Shown: in pieces, positions 17,776-25,964 of the stretch | Layout: each line of letters begins with the position of its first letter | How positions within the stretch are numbered: position 1 is the stretch's first letter | Source: Paenibacillus sp. NAIST15-1 | GTDB taxonomy: Bacteria > Bacillota > Bacilli > Paenibacillales > Paenibacillaceae | Direction of reading: 5' to 3' | NCBI RefSeq assembly: GCF_001894745.1 | Contig: NZ_BBYF01000006.1 | Span: 1-64,000, forward strand | Length of the DNA stretch: 64,000 bases | Notes under the pieces: model-generated | Told to the model about the DNA's origin: nothing | The model's database searches: none | Seen by the model: only the letters and a program-made list of their open reading frames with translations | Program-made: the position numbers and the translations under genes

Positions 17776-19947
17776 TTACATATCAAACCAACGCAATTCG
17801 CCGCCCTTGAGCTCCAATTCGAAGCTCTTTCCATTCGCGTACACAGTCGTGTTGCGCGGCTCTGCCGTGTTATTGACAACGCAATACGTACCTGTTTCTG
17901 GATAGACATGGATTTCCGTATGGGCATCCGAACTAAACCAATTGTGCAATTCGTGATCCTTGCTGCATGACCATAATATTGCACGATGCAGCAAGCGGGC
18001 GTTCTCCGCACTATACGGCAGTCCACCGATATAGACAGATCGGCCGCCGAAGTAATTATTAACTGCAAACTGCACTTCTTTATCCTTGCAAGCTAAAATA
18101 TCAGCGCTCGTTGCGTATACATTTTTCTTGCCTTCACCGAAGTTAATGTCACCATTCATATCGGCGGTAATAAAGTGAGACGGCTTTTCGTCCCAATTAT
18201 ATTTATCGTAGCCGAGGGTAAAGCCGCGCTCCAGCTCAACGCCAAGAGCATCGCCCAGCTGGAAGAAACGACCTTGATGTTGAACCGCAGAAGGTTCACC
18301 TACCCCGATAAAGCCGCCTCCGCCAGCAATAAATGCACGGATTTGCTCAACAATATACGGGTCTTTCCAGTTGTCGCCGCCGGTATGTGCGGTGTCAGCG
18401 TCACCGACATTAATAATGACATCGATATCTTTTAGCAGCTGCGGCTGCTCACGAATATCGTCAAAGCTAATGAACGATACATCAAAAGGAGCTCCGCTCA
18501 AAATCTCAATAATGCCCGCATAGCTGTAGTTTTGTTTCTGGTACAGCGCATGATGCACCATATGACAGCCCCAAGAGCGCATTTTCCCCCAGCAGTTCAG
18601 TACAGCAACTTTAGCTAAGCACATTGGCTTCGTGCGTGCCTTCTCATATAAATCGCGGAATTCATCGGCAACTTGCGTTACATAATCCACAAAGTCTGGG
18701 AAGTCCAGCGCCAGCTTCAAGTAACCGCCATAGCCAATGCGATCTACAGGCTTACGCAAAATAGCTCGTCTTGCCGTTAACCAGTTCTCTTGAGCTTCTG
18801 CCGTTGGATTCCCGCCAGGATGGAACGTATCCGGGAAGAAGTATGGCAGGAAGCGCCCTTCTGTATATTTCACCCCAGGAATGTCGCTAATTAAACGAAG
18901 TGTCGAACCATTGCCGACGCTGCCCACGACTGCATCCAGCCCGATGGTTTTAAACTCATCCATATAAGGCTCAGTGCCAATAAAATGATCCCCTAAGAAC
19001 ATCATCGCTTCGCGACCTTCTTCATGGGTAATATCAACGAGCTCCTTAGCGAGCACCGCCACTTCGCGCCGTTGGAAGGCCATAAAGTCCAAGTATTGCT
19101 TTGACGGAATCCGATACTGGTTGTTGTAGTACCCTTCGTCAATAATATATTCCGGACGGAACTTATAGCCAACTTCACGCTCGAACTGTTCGAGAATATA
19201 TGGGCTGACGCTCGCGGAATAACCATACCAATCCACATATTTCTCCCGACGCAGTTCATCGAATATAAGCGTGAACTGATGGAAGAACGTTGTGAACCGT
19301 ACTACATTTACATAAGGCTTGTCCCGCAAAAATTCACGCAGTCTGCCTTTGGAATATTCACGTGTCTTAGGTTGACGTACGTCAAACGTAATTTGTCGTT
19401 CGAAATCCTTCCAATCATTAACGACAGCATTGTACATATGAACGGGATCCCAAATCAGATAGGTTAAGAAGCTCACGCTATACTCATGATAAGGTGTTGT
19501 ATTCGTAATCATTACACAGCCGCTAGCTTCATCATAGCTCCAGAGATTCGTAGGTACGACCTCGCCAGTGGTACGATCGATTACTTCCCACCAACGGTAA
19601 ATATCATCGCGGTTGTTAACTTGCAATAAGTCTTCGCTAATCCCCTCCAATAGACGAATGGACAGTTCAGCATCGGTAGCTGCAACAAATCTCGTTGAAA
19701 TATAACATTGCTGTACTTCGTCAGGGTTTGCTTTCGCCCAATTGTTGTCTTTGCGGGTTGTATAGTAAGTAGCGTATACTTTCGCTCCACATTCAGCTAG
19801 CTCTTGCGGGAAAGTTGTGCCGTCTGCATCGCGCACAGCATCAGCTCCCCACAGCTCCATCGTTTTCAGCGTTTCTCCTACGACATCAAGGTCGGTAGGA
19901 ATGGTGAGGCGCCCTCTGCCTTGCTTGTTCTGGTTCTGCTCGCCCAT
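17776..19947 (-). CDS. GH112 galactosyl-hexosamine (or galactosyl-rhamnose) phosphorylase
   Basis: The 723-residue cytoplasmic enzyme belongs to GH112. Members use phosphate to split Gal-beta-1,3-GalNAc/GlcNAc, or in some Firmicutes Gal-beta-1,4-rhamnose, releasing alpha-galactose-1-phosphate. Recognisable stretches are RGRLTIPTDLDVVGETL at the N-terminus, ELWGADAVRDADGT, DEGYYNNQYRIPSK and VAVLNCWGKMRSWGCHMVHHALY. The C-terminal third is a glutaminase-like beta/alpha domain plus a small beta domain. Substrate choice among the three disaccharides cannot be read safely. The ATG at 19947 has AAGGAG about ten bases upstream. It is single-gene, with its own terminator and a promoter matching those of the glycan locus 5 kb away. 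Confidence 0.88.
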   Translation of the reverse strand: MGEQNQNKQGRGRLTIPTDLDVVGETLKTMELWGADAVRDADGTTFPQELAECGAKVYATYYTTRKDNNWAKANPDEVQQCYISTRFVAATDAELSIRLLEGISEDLLQVNNRDDIYRWWEVIDRTTGEVVPTNLWSYDEASGCVMITNTTPYHEYSVSFLTYLIWDPVHMYNAVVNDWKDFERQITFDVRQPKTREYSKGRLREFLRDKPYVNVVRFTTFFHQFTLIFDELRREKYVDWYGYSASVSPYILEQFEREVGYKFRPEYIIDEGYYNNQYRIPSKQYLDFMAFQRREVAVLAKELVDITHEEGREAMMFLGDHFIGTEPYMDEFKTIGLDAVVGSVGNGSTLRLISDIPGVKYTEGRFLPYFFPDTFHPGGNPTAEAQENWLTARRAILRKPVDRIGYGGYLKLALDFPDFVDYVTQVADEFRDLYEKARTKPMCLAKVAVLNCWGKMRSWGCHMVHHALYQKQNYSYAGIIEILSGAPFDVSFISFDDIREQPQLLKDIDVIINVGDADTAHTGGDNWKDPYIVEQIRAFIAGGGGFIGVGEPSAVQHQGRFFQLGDALGVELERGFTLGYDKYNWDEKPSHFITADMNGDINFGEGKKNVYATSADILACKDKEVQFAVNNYFGGRSVYIGGLPYSAENARLLHRAILWSCSKDHELHNWFSSDAHTEIHVYPETGTYCVVNNTAEPRNTTVYANGKSFELELKGGELRWFDM

Positions 19948-19986
19948 TTGAAACATGCTCCTTCCACATAACTGATTGTTGATACC

Positions 19987-20056
19987 ATCATACTCAGTGA
20001 GAAAGAGAGACCCAAGGACGGATTATGACCTTCCACGGGTAAAATTTTGACCTTTG
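19987..20056 (-). promoter_or_regulatory. Glycan-regulon promoter of the GH112 gene
   Basis: Written on the plus strand, the site has TTATGACC and, exactly 22 bp further, TTTTGACC (G at 20027 and 20049). The minus-strand -10 box TATGAT lies at 19987-19992. The region 20013-20056 is nearly identical to 48414-48457, and the distance from site to -10 (35 and 57 bp) is the same in both. No -35 consensus is present, consistent with an activator-dependent promoter. Confidence 0.75.
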
Positions 20057-20155
20057 CTGCAAAAAAGGCTACGTTTAAATAGATGTTGAAAATTAATATA
20101 TTAATAGAAAACACATAGTATAATTAAGCCATATATACAGGTTTGGAGGTATTAT

Positions 20156-20251
20156 ATGGAAAATCCGTTTCTTTGACTTCATTCACAACTAATTAGGGAG
20201 TTACTATGTAGAGGTAGAATGACACACCAAGAATTAGAAAATGGAGGATAA
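20156..20251 (+). other. Possible leader region with two very short ORFs
   Basis: After a TATAAT at 20119-20124, a GGAGGT site precedes a 6-codon ORF (MENPFL, 20156-20176). A second 10-codon ORF (MTHQELENGG, 20219-20251) has an AGAGGTAG site, and its last codons form the ribosome binding site of the following hydrolase gene. This resembles translational-coupling leaders but may be chance. Confidence 0.3.
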
Positions 20252-20257
20252 ATTATA

Positions 20258-20965
20258 ATGATAAAAAATAATTTGAAAATAGAAAATATTCCAGCGATTT
20301 TGTGGGGTGACAAATCAGATAAGTTATTTGTGGTGGTTCATGGTAACATGTCAAACAAGGCAGATGACTCGATTATTGTATTTGCAGAAGAAGCAACAGC
20401 ATTAGGTTATCAAGTACTTAGTTTTGATTTACCTCAACATGGTGATCGTAAGGATGATACTTATCTTTGCAACGTTCAGAACTGTGTTCAAGACCTCAAT
20501 ACAATAATGACCTCTGCAAAATCGTTATCAAATCATATAAGCCTTTTTGCTTGTAGCATGGGAGCATATTTTAGCCTATTAGCATATAGCCATGAGCCGT
20601 TGAAGCAGTGCTTGTTTCTCTCTCCTGTGGTAAATATGGAACGTATCATAAATAATATGATGACATGGTTTAACGTAAGTGAGAGTAGATTAAAAATAGA
20701 GAAAGAAATTTCTACACCTATTGGACAAACTCTCTATTGGGATTACTACTGTTATGTGAAAGAACATCCTATTGTTGCTTGGAATATTCCAACTTCCATT
20801 CTCTATGGTTCAGAAGATAACGTATGTGAGTTTGACGTTGTATCTGAATTTAATAAACGTTTTAACTGTAATTTGCAAGTAATGGAGAATGGAGAACACT
20901 ATTTCCATACTGAGGAACAGTTGCAGGTTTTCAGACAATGGCTGAAAAAACATATATACGAATAA
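20258..20965 (+). CDS. Alpha/beta hydrolase, small AT-rich gene
   Basis: The 235-residue product shows the hydrolase pattern LFVVVHGNMSNKAD (oxyanion/HG motif), a nucleophile elbow ACSMGAYFS (first Gly replaced by Ala, about residues 98-106), an acid within ILYGSEDNVCEFD and a terminal His in NGEHYFHTEE. This suggests an esterase or acyl-transfer enzyme. The gene is visibly more AT-rich than its neighbours, suggesting later acquisition. GGAGGATAA precedes the ATG at good spacing. It is transcribed alone and ends at a shared terminator. Confidence 0.8.
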   Translation: MIKNNLKIENIPAILWGDKSDKLFVVVHGNMSNKADDSIIVFAEEATALGYQVLSFDLPQHGDRKDDTYLCNVQNCVQDLNTIMTSAKSLSNHISLFACSMGAYFSLLAYSHEPLKQCLFLSPVVNMERIINNMMTWFNVSESRLKIEKEISTPIGQTLYWDYYCYVKEHPIVAWNIPTSILYGSEDNVCEFDVVSEFNKRFNCNLQVMENGEHYFHTEEQLQVFRQWLKKHIYE

Positions 20966-21074
20966 CCTATTCGAGATTTGGGGAGGTACTCCTTTTTCTA
21001 TGTCTGATAGGTAACCGTCCGTACCCGATAATTCTTAAGTTTCCACATCATTTTTGTATTCTAATTTTCAACTA

Positions 21075-21119
21075 AAAGGCCGAGCTAATTGACTATTAGA
21101 AGTCATTAGCTCGGCCTTT
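21075..21119. terminator. Bidirectional terminator
   Basis: A 15-bp stem (AAAGGCCGAGCTAAT with ATTAGCTCGGCCTTT) and short loop lies between the hydrolase and the converging operon. Confidence 0.85.
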
Positions 21120-21136
21120 GTCACCTTTTTATATCT

Positions 21137-22336
21137 CTAAAGCTGACCAAGATCGATATTATTCAAATCCATGTTAGCTTCATCTTCAGCCTGATTTGCA
21201 GCCTCTGTTGATACTACTTTTCCTTCGTATTCAAGGTTACCGCTTGTCAAATTGAATACATATAGACGATTACCTTTGAAATTCTTATGACCCACAATAT
21301 AGAGATAGTCTTGTTTAAAAGCATAGGTAATGTTTCTACTTAAATCTATATTTGTATTCTTCAGAGTAGTCTTATATTCTTTACTCACGAGATCATAAGA
21401 AACAACATTAAATCCTATATTTTCCTTACTCGATACAGCTTTTTGCAGGAAATAAATTTTCTGTCCATAGGCATTCATAATATTATTCAATAACATTTCA
21501 TGCCCTTGGAACGCGAGCGGCGAGATTTGCCCTGTTTTAACATCCACTTGATATGCCTTTTTATGATTATCTTTACTAACACTTAAAATCCATTGATCCG
21601 TGTGATCCAGATCTTGATTGGCTAACCTTACGAATTGATCATCCCCATTTGCTGCTACAGATTTAGCTCCTGGTAACGCGAGCGGCTCATTCGTAATCTC
21701 CTTTGTTGCTAGATTAACACGGATAATCTGCGGTTCAGATACATAACCTTTGGCACTGTGATTCAAAGACACCATTGCAACAAGCTGTTGATCAACAAGC
21801 TGTACATTTTCTACAAAGATATCTGAAACATCATGATCTACATTGATATCGGATCTGATTTCCTGCGTATTGTCCTTCTTCTTGTTAAGCACAGAAATAC
21901 TGAGCTTAGCATTTTTCTTCGCTGATGGATCATTGGATTGCTGCTTATCTACGGTACAATTCACATAAGCAAGTATATTCTGATTTTCATAGAACCCAGC
22001 TAAGTTGTTCTTCCCACGCATGAACTGACGATGCTGATCCACCCATTTATCCAATTGCGTTTTGACTGGTCTTCGGTTGAACCTTTGGCTTATCGTTAAC
22101 TTTTTATCTGTATAATCTGTACCATTTGTCGTGATATAAGCTGATTCGATGCCAAAAACACTGTCCTTACTCATGTAATTTCCGTATAAAGCTATACCTT
22201 CAACGAGAGAAGCATCCCCTTGAACCATCGTCAGCTTATAATTAGGTCGTGTCTCTTGTGAAGCCTGTACATAATACGTCCCGATTGTAATAACCGCGAA
22301 CACTACAAGAATGGCGTTAACCATATATTTTCTCAT
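21137..22336 (-). CDS. Membrane-anchored extracytoplasmic protein of the ABC operon
   Basis: The 399-residue product has an N-terminal uncleaved or cleavable signal segment (residues ~5-22, NAILVVFAVITIGTYYV). A long beta-rich domain follows, with repeated short motifs such as IIRVNLATKEITNE, AYQVDVKTGQISPL and LYVFNLTSGNLEYE. These look like blades of a beta-propeller. No catalytic motif is visible. It is the last gene of the GntR-ATPase-permease operon, 23 bp downstream of the permease, so it probably works with that transporter at the cell surface. Family not recognised. Confidence 0.7.
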   Translation of the reverse strand: MRKYMVNAILVVFAVITIGTYYVQASQETRPNYKLTMVQGDASLVEGIALYGNYMSKDSVFGIESAYITTNGTDYTDKKLTISQRFNRRPVKTQLDKWVDQHRQFMRGKNNLAGFYENQNILAYVNCTVDKQQSNDPSAKKNAKLSISVLNKKKDNTQEIRSDINVDHDVSDIFVENVQLVDQQLVAMVSLNHSAKGYVSEPQIIRVNLATKEITNEPLALPGAKSVAANGDDQFVRLANQDLDHTDQWILSVSKDNHKKAYQVDVKTGQISPLAFQGHEMLLNNIMNAYGQKIYFLQKAVSSKENIGFNVVSYDLVSKEYKTTLKNTNIDLSRNITYAFKQDYLYIVGHKNFKGNRLYVFNLTSGNLEYEGKVVSTEAANQAEDEANMDLNNIDLGQL

Positions 22337-22359
22337 TCCTTAACCTCCTAACCCTTCAA

Positions 22360-23205
22360 TTATACCGATATTTTCTTACGCAATAGATACAAGCTGTACC
22401 AAAGCGAACCTCCAGCAATGATCACTATTAATCCGAGACAAGTGCCTATGATTTCTCCTGGATAGAAGTAGCTATCGTATCTGCTATAACCCATAAGATA
22501 GGGTATTGAGGCTAATCCAGCTAGAACCGCAAAGTATAGTACGATAAAGCCGATCCCTTTCAGTCTGTAGCTCCGCTCCATTAGAATCGCTGTGAACAAG
22601 ACGATCAAGCCTGTAATGACCAGTCCATAGTATAGTACAAACTCAGAAAAGTAGGGCGGAATCAGAACTTTAAGCACAGTAGGATGCTTCAAATAATCAA
22701 ATACCGAGATGTTTCGATATAATTCAGCAGGAAGAATCGACTGTGCTATCAAATTCTCCAGTGGAACAAGGACAATTTGCAGGGCGACAAATCCAAATGC
22801 GAATAGCAAGATCGTAACCAGCTTGGCAAAATACAAATTCGCCCGATTGGACGGCAACGTGAGCAGGCGATATACTACCGTATTTTTACCTCTCCAGTCA
22901 CGGTACCAGATGAAGCAGCTATATATTAGCAGCACTGTTATGCTCAAAAATATGGGTCCGAAATATAGAAGTTTATTATAGTGATCATACACCGTACTGT
23001 TTAGCTGAATATATCCAGTCACATTGTGATATTGCTCAAGGGTCCATTGATTCACTCTCATTGCCTCATTCGCAGAATCCAGCCAATGATTAGCACCAAT
23101 GGCGACTGCTGCAAGTTGCAAGGCGGCTGTCAGCACCATGAGTCCAATATATATTTTGGCAAATCGGTTCATTTCAAAATTCAATAGCTTCACAAAAGCT
23201 CTCAT
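22360..23205 (-). CDS. ABC transporter permease (ABC-2 type)
   Basis: The 281-residue product has six hydrophobic segments (about residues 17-37, 77-93, 110-130, 165-210 as two, and 225-275 as two). It matches short ABC-2 permeases found with YtrB/BcrA-type ATPases. Its start overlaps the ATPase stop by four bases (ATGA), indicating translational coupling. The substrate is unknown; related systems export peptides/antibiotics or respond to cell-wall stress. Confidence 0.83.
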   Translation of the reverse strand: MRAFVKLLNFEMNRFAKIYIGLMVLTAALQLAAVAIGANHWLDSANEAMRVNQWTLEQYHNVTGYIQLNSTVYDHYNKLLYFGPIFLSITVLLIYSCFIWYRDWRGKNTVVYRLLTLPSNRANLYFAKLVTILLFAFGFVALQIVLVPLENLIAQSILPAELYRNISVFDYLKHPTVLKVLIPPYFSEFVLYYGLVITGLIVLFTAILMERSYRLKGIGFIVLYFAVLAGLASIPYLMGYSRYDSYFYPGEIIGTCLGLIVIIAGGSLWYSLYLLRKKISV

Positions 23206-23882
23206 TTTATGTACACCTCTCTCATTACGTCCGTAATGGACTTACCTTCCTGCTCGCGAACTTCTTCACAGTAGAATTCACGTTCTACCTTCCCGTGCTG
23301 TAGCAAGACCGCTTTATCAATTAAATACTCAATATCGTTAATTTCATGAGTTGTAATAATCACACCACGATCCTCGATCAATTCACTCGTGAACACATCA
23401 GCAATTTGCTCGCGGCTGAACATATCAATCCCCGAGAACGGTTCGTCCATTAGGATGTAATCACAATCCAAGGCAAGTCCGAGCAACAAATTTAACTTCG
23501 CAGCCATTCCCTTCGACAATGAGCGATCCGAAGAGCTCAGTTGGAAGAACTTAAGCAATTCCTTTGCACGTTCAGCGTTCCAATTCCGATAAAAGTCAGT
23601 CATAAAGCTCAAGCAATCAGCAATTCGCATATTGGAGGGCATCGTTAACGAATCTGGAATGAAAGTAATTTTCTCATACATCACAGGTGTTAGTGTTACA
23701 TTATCGATTAAGACTTCACCTTTGTATGGTGTCAGTCCCATGATGGACTTCAGCACCGTTGACTTCCCGGCACCATTGATTCCGATCAGGCAGGTAATCT
23801 CTCCCCTGGCAGCAGTGAAGCTAACGCCATTAAGTACCTTCTTGAATCCATAATTCTTCACCATCTGATTCACTTGGATCAT
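23202..23882 (-). CDS. ABC transporter ATP-binding protein
   Basis: The 226-residue nucleotide-binding domain has Walker A GINGAGKSTV (about residues 33-42), a divergent signature LSKGMAAKLNLLLGLA (about 126-141), Walker B YILMDEPFSGID and the switch His in IITTHE. It belongs with BcrA/YtrB-type ATPases. It overlaps the GntR gene by four bases upstream and the permease by four bases downstream, forming a tight operon. Confidence 0.92.
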   Translation of the reverse strand: MIQVNQMVKNYGFKKVLNGVSFTAARGEITCLIGINGAGKSTVLKSIMGLTPYKGEVLIDNVTLTPVMYEKITFIPDSLTMPSNMRIADCLSFMTDFYRNWNAERAKELLKFFQLSSSDRSLSKGMAAKLNLLLGLALDCDYILMDEPFSGIDMFSREQIADVFTSELIEDRGVIITTHEINDIEYLIDKAVLLQHGKVEREFYCEEVREQEGKSITDVMREVYIK

Positions 23883-24295
23883 TTTGTGTCACCACCCTCT
23901 GGAGATAACTTTCGCTCGGATGTATATTTTGTCTTTATGATATCTACCAGTTCTTCAACTGGAATTTGAATATTCCGAATGGAACTGATGAATATATCCA
24001 CTGCACTTTCGATTAATTCAGCACGAATCGAGCTTAGTATTTGCTGATTCTGTGTAATTCGACTCGGGGAATTTCCTTCTGTTACGATCAAACCCTGTTC
24101 CTCCATTTCCTTATATGCCTTCTGCGCCGTGTTCGCATTAATCTTCATTACTGATGCCAGTTCACGCCGTGAAGGAATTTTGTCTCCCGCTCCGATTTGC
24201 CCTGTAGCAATCTGTTCCTTGAAGTAGCGGACAACTTGAATATATACCGGTTCTCGAACATTAAAGCTGACACCTAATTTTTGTTCTTCTGTCAT
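23879..24295 (-). CDS. GntR-family regulator, YtrA subfamily
   Basis: The 138-residue product has the winged helix typical of GntR (VRYFKEQIATGQIGAGDKIPSRRELASVMKINANTAQKAYKEMEEQGLI, about residues 22-70) and only a short C-terminal tail, the mark of the YtrA subfamily. Such repressors sit first in ABC transporter operons and are released by cell-envelope stress. The operon order regulator-ATPase-permease-surface protein is conserved in style with ytr operons. A palindrome sits in the spacer of its own promoter. Confidence 0.88.
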   Translation of the reverse strand: MTEEQKLGVSFNVREPVYIQVVRYFKEQIATGQIGAGDKIPSRRELASVMKINANTAQKAYKEMEEQGLIVTEGNSPSRITQNQQILSSIRAELIESAVDIFISSIRNIQIPVEELVDIIKTKYTSERKLSPEGGDTK

Positions 24296-24353
24296 ACAAC
24301 CAACTCCATACGGAAAGTGTGTGTACTAAGTGGTTCATACATCTCATTCATGT

Positions 24354-24382
24354 ACTATATGTGTAATACACTTTTGTGTCAA
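24354..24382 (-). promoter_or_regulatory. Promoter and internal operator of the YtrA-type operon
   Basis: On the minus strand TTGACA (24377-24382) and TATAGT (24354-24359) are separated by exactly 17 bp. The spacer contains the perfect 11-bp palindrome GTGTATTACAC (24361-24371), and an outer AAAGTGT/ACACTTT inverted repeat spans 24314-24374. This suggests autorepression by the GntR protein. Confidence 0.75.
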
Positions 24383-25067
24383 TAGTTTGATTTTGAGCAC
24401 AGGCTTCTGGGGTTATCGTTCTTAGCCATTGTATTTCGTGCCAAAAAAATATAAATAGAGAAGTCTAAGTTGTTAAGGAAAGGAGTTTACCAAATCGATA
24501 TAAAAATAGTGAACTATAGTACAGACATCGGTATGATGTGGCATCTTCCTCAAGTCTAGTTGGCATACATAGCGAGGGCAATGGGTTTATTTGCAGTAAA
24601 TCTCATAAGTATATTGACGTTATTAAAGCAAAAAGCACGAGGATATACATAAATTAAAGGCGAATTCTTACTCACCATTTAATTTTGCCGTATCGATTAA
24701 CTTGCAACACTATTTTCTGAGAGACAGCGACAAGTCTAATCCCTGTAATGATTACTTCCCTAGCTACAATAAATAATGAACCAAAAAGAGCTGCACTAGG
24801 CAGCCCATACTAAAATGAATCAATTTCATAATGTTTGAACCTAAAAAACTGTAGACTACTCCAATTCAAATTTTATCGTTTTTTTGCTAAACAGCTTGAG
24901 CCTGGCACTGTTTGTTTAGGCGATTACTTGCCAGTTTCATACTATTGTAGACAAAGGTATAAAAAATGATTAATGTATAATCTTCTTTAAAAGCGAATTA
25001 AGGGAAGTCAAAATGTCTTCCCTTAAAAGGTATATAGTTTCAACATTGTTTTAAAACATCACCAAAA
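24383..25067. other. Intergenic region, AT-rich, no gene recognised
   Basis: About 680 bp upstream of the YtrA operon and downstream of the glycan locus. No ORF with a plausible start and family was seen. The only structure is an inverted repeat at 24998-25026 (TTAAGGGAAG with CTTCCCTTAA, 9-nt loop) without a T-tract. Confidence 0.4.
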
Positions 25068-25116
25068 AAAAGATATAGACCTCCCTGCTCACAGCAGGCT
25101 CAGATCTATATCTTTT
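25068..25116 (-). terminator. Terminator of the GH88-yesM-yesN operon
   Basis: AAAAGATATAGA (25068-25079) pairs with 25105-25116, with an inner CCTGCT/AGCAGG stem. On the minus strand the stem runs into TCTTTTTTTGG. It lies 7 bp after the last gene. Confidence 0.85.
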
Positions 25117-25122
25117 ATTCGC

Positions 25123-25926
25123 TCACTTTACTTCATAGCCATAAGCTTCAATTTGCGTTAGTGCAGGAAACGGCGACGGGTCATCGGACTTGATTAAGTT
25201 CTTAACTGTCAATGACTCTACCTGCCGCGGCGTAAGCTTAAATACCTGCTTGGCATGCGTTTTCGTGAGATGAATCGTCTCACAATCACCGTTTGAGAAG
25301 CAGACGGTTACTTGCTCCCAGTAGTTATCGTGAGGAAAGTCTGCTCGCAGCGTTAGAGCAATGCAGTCAATTTCTACAGTACGTCCAAATTGCACGCTCA
25401 TTTCAGCGTCATCTTGCTGGTTAATGCCCCACGACTCAAATGGCCATGCCCCGTGACCTGCATTAAAACAATTGCCATTTATGGCATTGCGTGCGGCAAA
25501 CACGGACTCTCCACGCGTCTCCACATTCGCAATCGCATGCGGATAACAACTGTCATTCTCATGTTGGTCGAACGGATTAAGCGCTACATTTTTGTAACTG
25601 GAGATTTCCGCTTCAGTCGCTAGACGCACACTAAGGGCATGGATGTCACCACTATATGATTTCGGATTATAGGAGATTTTCTTCTCTCCAAATGGAATCG
25701 TAAGCCGATAGCAAGTTGTCGCCAAATATACGAACGTTTCTGGCATCGTATCATCAAGCTGCAACATTACATATTGATTGGGATGCTCGCTCTTTACAAC
25801 AATTTGGTCACCCTCTTGATAGGGCTGATGATATACAAGCTGGGCTTGCCCCTGATCAGAAGCAGCTGCCAATACGGTATGATTTGCATCGTGAATTTCA
25901 ATCGTAAACTGCGTTAGTGGTGTCAT
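25123..25926 (-). CDS. Uncharacterised protein with C-terminal discoidin-like domain, in the glycan locus
   Basis: The 267-residue product has no signal peptide. The C-terminal ~160 residues (NVALNPFDQHENDSCYPHA...; FAARNAINGNCFNAGHGAWPFESWG...; ALTLRADFPHDNYWEQVTVCFSNGD) look like a galactose-binding/discoidin-like jelly roll. The N-terminal ~110 residues are beta-rich. Start at 25926 is chosen because GAGATGAT precedes the ATG; an ATG at 25974 overlaps the yesN stop but lacks a site. It is the last gene after yesM-yesN, just before the terminator. It may bind or process oligosaccharides in the cytoplasm; function unproven. Confidence 0.65.
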   Translation of the reverse strand: MTPLTQFTIEIHDANHTVLAAASDQGQAQLVYHQPYQEGDQIVVKSEHPNQYVMLQLDDTMPETFVYLATTCYRLTIPFGEKKISYNPKSYSGDIHALSVRLATEAEISSYKNVALNPFDQHENDSCYPHAIANVETRGESVFAARNAINGNCFNAGHGAWPFESWGINQQDDAEMSVQFGRTVEIDCIALTLRADFPHDNYWEQVTVCFSNGDCETIHLTKTHAKQVFKLTPRQVESLTVKNLIKSDDPSPFPALTQIEAYGYEVK

Positions 25927-25964
25927 AAGATGATCATCTCTTTCTTCCGTTATTTTTGATAGAT

